64,000 bases of DNA, taken from the NCBI GenBank assembly GCA_963701385.1, contig CAVOZW010000004.1:1-64000 (forward strand), read 5' to 3'. This document shows positions 7,896-14,522 of this stretch, piece by piece; position 1 is the first letter of the stretch, and every line of letters begins with the position of its first letter. Both the position numbers and the translations under genes were made by a program. Below the pieces are notes generated by a model that made no database searches, was not told the origin of the DNA, and saw only the letters and a program-made list of their open reading frames with translations. The DNA is from B30-G6 sp963701385. GTDB lineage: Bacteria; Desulfobacterota; Desulfobacteria; Desulfobacterales; B30-G6.

Positions 7896-9221
7896 TCAGT
7901 AAGCCTCCGTTCTACGATACGGGTTCAGGTCTTTGCGGACCCTGGGTTTGGGCCAACCTACCCAAGTCAATGCTTGGTTAAAGGTCGACCAGGTGTATGC
8001 CTTGCGCTGACTTTTACGGTTAAGCCATTTGAACAGGATGCGTGTTGCGCGATAGACATAGAAGCTACACCTTTCCAGGTTATCCGTTATGGCGTAATAG
8101 CCCAGGTGACCGATCACACGTGTACGGGCCTGCCTGAGCATTTCCCCCTTCTTCAGCACATGTCTGACCTTCTTTGCCCAATCGGTAAAACTGCGCAGGC
8201 TCTGCACCAATTTCTTGCGGCTGGTACGACGTTTCACCTTGAAATAACCTTTCCGGGTCTTACCGCAATAGTGCGTCAATCCCAAGAAGGTAAACTCTTT
8301 TGGCTTCTCGCCTCGCTTATACGCTGCCTCTCGGGCAAAACGACCAAACTCGATGCAGTGCGTCTTTTCCTTTGCCAATTCGAGACCAAACCCTTCAAGG
8401 CGGTCCTCCAGGCGTCGTCGAAAATTCTCAGCATCTCTCTTGCACTGAAAGCAGGCCAAAAAGTCGTCGGCATACCTAAAATAGTACGCTTCACCTTTGC
8501 TCTGCCTGCTCACCCGCCTGCTGAACCACAGGTCCAGCACGTAATGCAGGTAGATGTTCGACAGCAGTGGTGATAGGATGGAACCCTGTGGGGTCCCTTG
8601 CTCGGTGGCCCGGACCAGACCCTCTTCCATGATACCACTTTTGAGCATCCGGATGCTCAGACGGATCACTCGCTCGTCACCGATGCGATGCCGCAGGAAT
8701 TTAACCATCCAGTCATGGTTAACCTTGTCGAAGAAACTTTTAACATCCGCTTCTACCACGTAGCTGACCTTTTCCTGCTGGATTGTACGCCCAAGCTTAT
8801 CCAAGCATTTGTGCTGGCTCCGACTCGGGCGATACCCATAACTGCTGTCTTCGAACACGGCCTCGTAGATGGGCTCAAGGACTCGTTTGGTCGCTTGTTC
8901 CACAATCTTATCCTCAAGATTGCTTATGCCCAGCGGCCTACCCTTGGCACTCCCCGGCTTCGGTATGTAGCTGCGTCGTTTCGGCCCTGGCCGATATCCC
9001 ATCCGCCTGAGCCTCTCCGACAGCTCCCGTAGGTTCTCTTCAAGGTTTTTCCCGTATTCTTTCTTGGTTACGCCATCCACTCCGGTTGCCTTATTGGCTT
9101 CCAGCGTATCGTAGCAGGCCCGCAAATTGTCCACATCACATATGTGATGGTACAGACTGGTAAATACCAGAGCCGGTTCCTTGCGCGCCTTTCGACCTAT
9201 CCGTGTCAGATCTGTTGTCAC
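7896..9221 (-). CDS. ltrA: Group II intron reverse transcriptase/maturase
   Basis: This 441-residue protein starts at GTG. The reverse transcriptase fingers/palm are at about residues 60-300: RPLGISNLEDKIVEQA, YGYRPSRS, an Asp in VVEADVKSFFD, QGTPQGSILSPLL, and the catalytic YADD box. The group II maturase (GIIM) X domain covers about 320-405 and ends WVGWPKP. No C-terminal HNH endonuclease is present. Retrohoming of the element would therefore rely on single-stranded or replication-fork targets, as known for endonuclease-lacking group II introns. No frameshift or stop is seen, so the protein may be active. Confidence 0.92.
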   Translation of the reverse strand: MTTDLTRIGRKARKEPALVFTSLYHHICDVDNLRACYDTLEANKATGVDGVTKKEYGKNLEENLRELSERLRRMGYRPGPKRRSYIPKPGSAKGRPLGISNLEDKIVEQATKRVLEPIYEAVFEDSSYGYRPSRSQHKCLDKLGRTIQQEKVSYVVEADVKSFFDKVNHDWMVKFLRHRIGDERVIRLSIRMLKSGIMEEGLVRATEQGTPQGSILSPLLSNIYLHYVLDLWFSRRVSRQSKGEAYYFRYADDFLACFQCKRDAENFRRRLEDRLEGFGLELAKEKTHCIEFGRFAREAAYKRGEKPKEFTFLGLTHYCGKTRKGYFKVKRRTSRKKLVQSLRSFTDWAKKVRHVLKKGEMLRQARTRVIGHLGYYAITDNLERCSFYVYRATRILFKWLNRKSQRKAYTWSTFNQALTWVGWPKPRVRKDLNPYRRTEAY

Positions 9222-9848
9222 TGCATTGTCACTCCTTGCATAGTGTCAGTGTTGCTCCTTTCACGGACGATGTACCGTGGGGACCTTCGCTCAGCGGGGA
9301 TTAGCCGCTTCTTCGCTAGGTCATTGCAACTCTCCGGTCCCCATCACTTGCGACGCGGCCATCCCACGACCTCTTTTTACATTGGCCCTGGTACTCGGAT
9401 ACTGCCAGTGCAGTCATGTCTCCAAGAGCACATTGATCGTCGCTCGCCTGGTTACTTGCTTGTCGTTGTACAGCTCGATGCCGTCTTAGACCCCGGGGTG
9501 TCGGCTTCGCACTCGTCATTTCCGCGCTTACCGCTTGGCCTGCGCCCTCCTTGATAGGATCGGCACGCTCCCAAAATTCCTTGTTCTCGGGGCTATGTGT
9601 CAGATTCAGGGCAACACCCTTCACCTCGCTGCACTCGCTTATTTGTCCACCCGGTCTTCACCGCCGGACATTACACTACTGAGCGGTTGACTAAACCTTA
9701 CTCAGGATGGCTTTGGCTCTTTAAAGAGCCCTCCATCTCAACAGGCAACCATTGCCAGGTTACCCAAGGATTCATACATGAAAAGTGAAATCAAGACATA
9801 GTAATCCTATACTGCGAAAAAGAGTTTTTTTTATTTCACAGGACGACC

Positions 9849-10165
9849 GTGACTCCTCTTGCTCTTTGACAAGTTCCTCTACTTCTGACCATCGAAGCTT
9901 GCTTTATCAATAAGGTGATCGAATCAACATGACAGTACGGGTCTTGTTTATTTCCATTCACACATATGAGTCTTTTCCTGTTGCGCAGGAAGACTATGGT
10001 CATATTGGGTTTAAAGGCCGGATGCCTATCCAAGTGGTGAGCCTTTCATTTACAGATAGAAAGCTAGAATCCTTGTTGAGACTATTCCGGCAACCCGATC
10101 CGCGGTATTGAGCTGCGTACTTCAGCCAGCAATAGGGTGCTCTTATCATTGAGCAGATGTCCTAT
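9849..10165 (-). ncRNA. Possible bridge RNA region of the IS element
   Basis: This is the non-coding stretch between the transposase stop and the left repeat. IS110-family elements encode a structured guide (bridge) RNA in their non-coding end, and in IS1111-like members it lies downstream of the transposase as here. I identified it by position only; the target- and donor-binding loops were not resolved. Confidence 0.4.
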
Positions 10166-11206
10166 TTATGCGGATGGGGAAAACAGTTCAGGTCGATAAT
10201 CGACTCCTTTTTTCCAAATAGTATACATCGCCGCCAATATTTTTCGTTGGGTATTTAGGCGAGCATGCTTACGATTGTAGGTACGTTGCAATGATTGATG
10301 ATAGAATCGCTTGACTTCATTGTCACCTTTCATTGCAGCCACAAAGGCGCGATAGCTTAACGCTTTCAACTCGCCGTTGCCGGCGTGGTCTATGCGCTGA
10401 TAGCCCAAAGGCTTTCCATCGCTACTGCGATCAGTGATGGATAAACGACAGTATTTCCATAGTTGGCTCGTTTTGGCGAACCGATCAGGTGTTTGGATAA
10501 ATGCATCAAAGAGGTGTGCGTGAACATCTGCAATTCCTGGTATTTTCATAAATTGTTTGATTTCAGGATAATTGCGACCAAGTTTTTTCAGTGTATCGAG
10601 TGCTGCTTTACGCATTTTTCCAGTTTGATCCATTAGATAATAGAGCCGAAGAAGTTGGTAGCGTATGGGGATCTGTTTGATGTCGCCAAGATAATGATCA
10701 CGACCTGATTTGCTATAAACCGAGTCTGTAAACACATCAATGATGCCCCAGTGGCGATATGTGGCTTTGATTTTCTGTTTTAAGCGTGTCAGTTGGTTAC
10801 GCAGATCGATATAGTGCAGTGCGGCAGCTTTGAAGATGGCGCGATTATCGTTCTGCGGCTGATAAACATGATGCAGTTCTCCCAGTCGGAGCAACCGGCA
10901 CAAGTTCTTGGTATCAACTTTATCTTTTTTGTAAGGGTTTTTGTAAATCAATGCATTGACCCTTGGATCACAAGGTATCACCTGGTCAACATATGAGCTG
11001 GCAATCTGTGCTGCCCAGAAAGTTAGTGGACCCTGTTCAATGGTAAGGTATTTCCTTTTTGCATTAACCGAGTTCAGTGCAGAAATGATGTTTTTTTCAG
11101 ATGTAGGAAGATCAACGGTGCCTTTGAAAGAACCTTGTTCATTCATTTTTCCTAAACTGAAATTTCTTGCATGTAAATCCATGGCCAAGTATGCTAATTT
11201 ATCCAT
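10166..11206 (-). CDS. IS110 family DEDD transposase
   Basis: This 346-residue protein has a RuvC-like N-terminal domain with acidic residues in the expected order: Asp in AMDLHARNF, Glu in IEQGP, Asp in CDPRVN, and Asp in KKDKVDTKNL. The C-terminal Transposase_20 region (about 200-310) includes IPGIADVHAHL and GKPLGYQRIDHAGN, but the usual catalytic serine context was not resolved. An AAAGGAGGTCGTCC stretch sits just before the start. The frame is intact, so the element may still move. Confidence 0.88.
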   Translation of the reverse strand: MDKLAYLAMDLHARNFSLGKMNEQGSFKGTVDLPTSEKNIISALNSVNAKRKYLTIEQGPLTFWAAQIASSYVDQVIPCDPRVNALIYKNPYKKDKVDTKNLCRLLRLGELHHVYQPQNDNRAIFKAAALHYIDLRNQLTRLKQKIKATYRHWGIIDVFTDSVYSKSGRDHYLGDIKQIPIRYQLLRLYYLMDQTGKMRKAALDTLKKLGRNYPEIKQFMKIPGIADVHAHLFDAFIQTPDRFAKTSQLWKYCRLSITDRSSDGKPLGYQRIDHAGNGELKALSYRAFVAAMKGDNEVKRFYHQSLQRTYNRKHARLNTQRKILAAMYTIWKKGVDYRPELFSPSA

Positions 11207-11357
11207 CGGACGACCTCCTTTTATTGGTGTTTATGTTTTTGGGTAAAAACACTATACACTAAGGTCGTCCGTTTTTCATTTTACCAAGTGATTGTTATTT
11301 ATGATTATTTAAAAGTGCCTTTGCAGATTTGCGATTTAAATTATGGCCTTTTTAACG

Positions 11358-11594
11358 CAACTTTCGGGTTTCAACCTAAGCTAGAGCGAAATGGGTGATC
11401 CATTGGTTATTTGCGCTGTTTGAGCCAATTAAGGCACCTTACATCAGCGCATGCTAATAAAAACCCAATATGCGGCCATTTAGCAGTCATGCTTGTTTAA
11501 CTATATGGCCAGCGCTGATGTTAGAAGGCCTTAGGGCGCGTTCGCAAAGCGCCAGGGGATGATTCATTTCGCGTTCGCTTAATCCCGAAAGTTG
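11358..11594. repeat. Long imperfect palindrome between genes
   Basis: The region 11271-11850 holds no gene. Within it CAACTTTCGGG (11358-11368) is matched by CCCGAAAGTTG (11584-11594). Inner blocks also pair in order: GCGAAATGGGTGATCC with GGATGATTCATTTCGC, and ACATCAGCGC with GCGCTGATGT. The loop is roughly 50 bases. The whole could fold into one hairpin of about 110 bases per arm with interruptions. It resembles a non-autonomous element or structured remnant beside the IS. No target duplication was found. A G/C-rich TTGAATCC...CCCTTGAACCC stretch follows at about 11617-11650. Confidence 0.6.
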
Positions 11595-11850
11595 TGTATT
11601 GCTTATATCACTTGAATCCAACCTTGGCCCCTGGACCCCTTGAACCCTTTGATTATTAAGACCAAATGAAGGAATTTCACTCAGTCCTCAGATTTGACTG
11701 CAACTAAATGGGAGATGAGCCGTAAATAATAGCGTAGGTTGATTTTGGTTCCAGAGGGTCTGTTTGGTATGTAGAGGAATTCTATCTCTTGACAGCCCAT
11801 CAGGGGAAGGTAGGTTTTTCGCTATACGTTTGCATAGAAGGAGAGGAATT

Positions 11851-12348
11851 TTGCAAAAGGCGCACGTTCTATTGGTGGATGACGAAAAAGAGTTTGTTGA
11901 TGCAATGAAAGAACGCCTGGAATTAGCCGGTTACCTTGTGACCGCATGCTATGATGCAGAGCAAGCAATGAAAGAGGTGCAATCTAAAGAGTATGACATT
12001 GCGATTTTAGACCTTATCATGGTGGATACAGATGGTATTACCGCTATGCATAGGTTAAAGTTAATTAGACCTCTTATGGAATGCATTGTTCTGTCGGGCC
12101 AGGGCACGCTGCGGATGGCTGTTGAAGCAATGAAACAGGGTGCCTTTGAATTTTTAGAAAAACCCTGTGATTATAAGCATGTCACACAGATAATTGATGA
12201 GGCATGTGCAAAAAAACACGAGCAAGATAAGCGCATACGCAGGGCAGCAAGAAAAGTATTTTCAAGGCTTGAACAAGCCATGGTAAATGTCACATTTGCC
12301 GAGGCCGGACAATTCGGTACTGCAAAGGAGGATCTGCCAAAAAAATAG
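11851..12348 (+). CDS. Response regulator with short basic tail
   Basis: A well-placed GGAGAGG ahead of TTG at 11851 sets the start and gives 165 residues; the frame is open further upstream without a better site. The receiver covers about residues 4-122: DDEKEF, Asp in ILDLIMVDTDG (VD replaces the usual PG), Ser in LSGQGT, and Lys in LEKPCD. A helical tail of about 40 residues with RRAARKV follows and has no known output domain. The gene stands alone behind the IS region and is convergent with the next gene. Confidence 0.75.
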   Translation: MQKAHVLLVDDEKEFVDAMKERLELAGYLVTACYDAEQAMKEVQSKEYDIAILDLIMVDTDGITAMHRLKLIRPLMECIVLSGQGTLRMAVEAMKQGAFEFLEKPCDYKHVTQIIDEACAKKHEQDKRIRRAARKVFSRLEQAMVNVTFAEAGQFGTAKEDLPKK

Positions 12349-12408
12349 AGCTAGTAGATGATCGTGATAAAGGAATCCTTGCCCCCTCAAGCCCTGGAAC
12401 TCTTTTTT

Positions 12409-13350
12409 CTATTTTTTCCCGGTCCTAAGAAACGTTTCCACCAGAACATCCCATCCGATCTCCGGAAAAGATCCGTAAACATCACGAAGGGGCTCGGCAC
12501 CGGTCGCGGCCAGATCTTTGTATTCAGGACCCATCAATGACAACAAGCTCTGACTTTCCTTCTCCATCCACTGGACACTTTCACGACCGAAATAGAGTCC
12601 TTTTAGATTGCGTTTCGGCATCACGGGTTCCATGATGAACAGCCAACCCGTGTTATACGGATCCGCGTGCATCATTTCGGGATGCTCTCCGACCTTGTGG
12701 TTCACAGCCAGTACCGTGCCTGTGATAGGAGACAGGACTGCAGCCTCATGACCATTCCTTGCAAAGGCCCATCCCACTTCATTTTGTTTCATCTTCTCAC
12801 CCAGAGGCGGCAGGGTCAGGCTTCTTGCCGATCCGAAAACTTTCACCAGAAAATCATCCACCCCTACCCGGATTCGACCGCCATGTTCGAACCGCGACCA
12901 GCTATGCCCCATATGGTAGTAGTACCCATCGGCCATTCGATACCCCGATGCCGACACATATTGCGGAGATTCGAGATCCGTCACGATATCCATTTCATCC
13001 AACATTTGATCAAACGAACAATGATAGCACTCATAGTTCATGGCACATATCTTTGGTGCATCGATACGACCGGTGAGTGCATGCCGGCAAGGCCTTGAAG
13101 CACCGTAGTATTTTTTTTGCAGGAATTCGACCCATTTGGGGGCCACCTGCTCTGTTTCCAGGTTTTTATCGATTCCCATCGCCTTACGCATGCCTTTGTC
13201 AAAAGGACAGCTGCTGCAGTCAAAACTGTTGTCACATTTACGAAAATTGACCACGCCGGCCTTCATCCATATGCAAGCATCCTCCAGCACATTGAATCCC
13301 TGTACATATTTTTTTTGACGATCTTTTTCTGTCTTTGTCCATCTTTTCAT
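12409..13350 (-). CDS. Cysteine-rich protein with GcvH-like domain lacking the lipoyl lysine
   Basis: ATG at 13350 with GGGAGGG six bases ahead gives 313 residues; the frame extends upstream but without a binding site. The N-terminal half holds two similar cysteine clusters, CDNSFDCSSCPFD and CAMNYECYHCSFD, each preceded by a further Cys, probably for metal. From about residue 160 the sequence resembles the glycine cleavage H-protein fold, with SPITGTVLAVNHKV. At the place where GcvH carries the lipoyl Lys seven residues before SP, this protein has Gly, so it is probably not lipoylated. The family is known to me only as GcvH-like proteins of anaerobes; function unknown. Confidence 0.65.
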   Translation of the reverse strand: MKRWTKTEKDRQKKYVQGFNVLEDACIWMKAGVVNFRKCDNSFDCSSCPFDKGMRKAMGIDKNLETEQVAPKWVEFLQKKYYGASRPCRHALTGRIDAPKICAMNYECYHCSFDQMLDEMDIVTDLESPQYVSASGYRMADGYYYHMGHSWSRFEHGGRIRVGVDDFLVKVFGSARSLTLPPLGEKMKQNEVGWAFARNGHEAAVLSPITGTVLAVNHKVGEHPEMMHADPYNTGWLFIMEPVMPKRNLKGLYFGRESVQWMEKESQSLLSLMGPEYKDLAATGAEPLRDVYGSFPEIGWDVLVETFLRTGKK

Positions 13351-13629
13351 GGCTTGGCCCTCCCATGTTTCTTTGTTGGCGATCAACGCATCAAACTGCG
13401 TACCGTTGACCTTTTTTAAGAGCAAAAAGGATGCCAATCAGCGCAGCAGCACTAGCAAGATTGATTATCTATTCGATTTAATTCAATTTTATCTTGCATC
13501 ATCCTTGGGCCAAAGCATCGGTTGCTTGATCTGACAGATTTCATTCGTGATGCATTATTTTACACCTTTGCGGAAAAACATCCTGAAAAAAGAATAATTC
13601 TATTCGAAATAACAAAGTGTTATCTCACT

Positions 13630-13846
13630 GTTGCATATTGCTACAACCCGTGTAGTCATTTATCGCAAAACCATGACGCGCAACAACAAGCGCACTGCTC
13701 GTGGCGACGTGACCGAGCGGCCTGACGTCTTGACGGGCCAAGCCATCATGTTGCATCGTTGTTGCAAATTAGTTGCAATTTGTTTCGTATCGATATTGAT
13801 GTATTCTATCAAATCGTTACATCACATATGTTGCAACTGTTGCAAC
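13630..13846 (+). promoter_or_regulatory. Cluster of GTTGCAAC-type upstream activator sites
   Basis: Copies are at 13630-13647 (GTTGCA...TACAAC, imperfect palindrome), 13750-13755, 13761-13767, 13772-13778, 13830-13837 and 13839-13846. The last two are perfect GTTGCAAC palindromes one base apart. They lie 90-300 bases upstream of a sigma-54 promoter, the usual distance for enhancer-binding proteins. The 13438-13930 gap contains no gene; 13677-13720 holds a partial copy of repeat family A. Confidence 0.6.
13677..13720 (-). repeat. Dispersed intergenic repeat, family A, partial copy
   Basis: CGCAACAACAAGCGCACTGC followed by CGTGGCGACGTGACCG matches, with a few changes, the block at 51871-51915 in the same orientation. 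Confidence 0.4.
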
Positions 13847-13931
13847 GTTTCTAAAAGAAACCTTGAAAAACCTGTCTGTTGACATTCAAAATATTAAACA
13901 TGATTTCAATCGCTTACGATTAATTAACGTC

Positions 13932-13947
13932 TGGCACATTCTGTGCA
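13932..13947 (+). promoter_or_regulatory. Sigma-54 promoter of the first Hdr gene run
   Basis: TGGCACATTCTGTGCA has the invariant GG and GC dinucleotides separated by exactly ten bases, close to the consensus TGGCAC-N5-TTGCA. Transcription would start near 13958. It therefore rules out upstream in-frame starts for the next gene and supports its GTG start at 14000. Together with the upstream palindromes it implies control by an NtrC-type activator, possibly the one at 32396-33820. Confidence 0.75.
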
Positions 13948-13999
13948 ATCAAGACCGTATCGGAACCGTCGAAAGCATTTTTTCTGGGAGGCTTTTCGA

Positions 14000-14416
14000 G
14001 TGTCTGCGGAAACAGTAAAAAAAATACTCGTGGTGGACGATGAACTGGATAGCAGAATTTTCCTTGTAAATCTTCTTAACGCCAGCGGGTTCCATCCGAT
14101 TACGGCCAACAATAAATCAGCAGGACTTAAAAAGGCTGTTGCAGTATGTCCATGCGTTATCATCCTGAACATGATGATGCCGGGGGAAAACGGCATCCGG
14201 CTTTATCAGCACCTGAAGCAGGACAAAGCCCTCAGGCAGATTCCCGTCATCATGCTCTCCACCTTGGATAAAAACACGTTTTTAAAATGCCATAACCTTT
14301 ACGGCTACAGGCAATGTGAAGGCTATGAACTGATCGATAAATTCATGGAAAAACCGGTCGAAGCCGAAGAGCTCCTGACGGCGGTCCAGCACCTGTCCGC
14401 CTTGGGACATGCCTAG
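14000..14416 (+). CDS. Pseudo-receiver protein at the head of the Hdr operon
   Basis: The GTG at 14000 has GGGAGG about nine bases ahead and follows the sigma-54 start site, giving 138 residues. The fold is a receiver, with VVDDE at the acidic pocket, Ser in MLSTLD, and Lys in MEKPVE. The phosphoacceptor position is Asn57 (ILNMMMPG) instead of Asp. It is therefore probably not phosphorylated in the normal way and may act as a constitutive or ligand-controlled protein-binding domain. An insertion of about 15 residues precedes the switch Lys. It is the first gene after the promoter and about 100 bases before the DsrMK-like gene. Confidence 0.75.
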   Translation: MSAETVKKILVVDDELDSRIFLVNLLNASGFHPITANNKSAGLKKAVAVCPCVIILNMMMPGENGIRLYQHLKQDKALRQIPVIMLSTLDKNTFLKCHNLYGYRQCEGYELIDKFMEKPVEAEELLTAVQHLSALGHA

Positions 14417-14522
14417 CCGGACAAGCAAACGCACCCAACCCGGCACCGTTTACAACATAAAATGAGGCATGTTGGACCGTTACCCGAATAGGCAGTTCAC
14501 ACGAAGTGAGGGGGCCATCATC

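Larger units (their letters stand above)
7790..9780 (-). mobile_element. Group II intron (boundaries approximate)
   Basis: A reverse transcriptase/maturase gene is flanked by RNA-like sequence on the minus strand. A domain V hairpin lies 3' of it at 7848-7882, and about 550 bases of structured sequence lie 5' (9222-9780), including a 16-base palindrome GGCTCTTTAAAGAGCC at about 9717-9732. I could not fix the exact ends: no unambiguous GTGYG start was found, and the branch-point helix after domain V is only roughly visible. It sits between genes and does not interrupt a recognisable coding sequence. Confidence 0.7.
9841..11270 (-). mobile_element. IS110 family element, IS1111-like subgroup
   Basis: GGACGACC at about 9841-9848 and its inverted copy GGTCGTCC at about 11263-11270 flank a DEDD transposase and about 320 bases of non-coding sequence downstream of it. 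Short subterminal inverted repeats plus a long non-coding stretch on the 3' side of the transposase are features of the IS1111 subgroup. A second GGACGACC lies immediately before the transposase start, making a hairpin with the right end. True ends lie a few bases outside these repeats. Confidence 0.7.

Noticed and set aside
7681..9780. Class C intron inserted after a terminator hairpin
   Set aside because: Class C introns place their 5' end next to the terminator; here the hairpin is on the 3' side of the intron and about 90 bases away.
11340..11600. Integron attC site
   Set aside because: No core GTTRRRY / RYYYAAC pair at the right places and no integrase nearby; the palindrome is longer than usual.
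13750..13846. GTTGCAA repeats as a CRISPR array
   Set aside because: Units are 6-8 bases with irregular spacing and lie upstream of a sigma-54 promoter; operator sites are the better reading.
13943..13999. Upstream in-frame start of the pseudo-receiver
   Set aside because: These codons overlap the sigma-54 promoter and lie before the expected transcription start; the GTG at 14000 has a good binding site.
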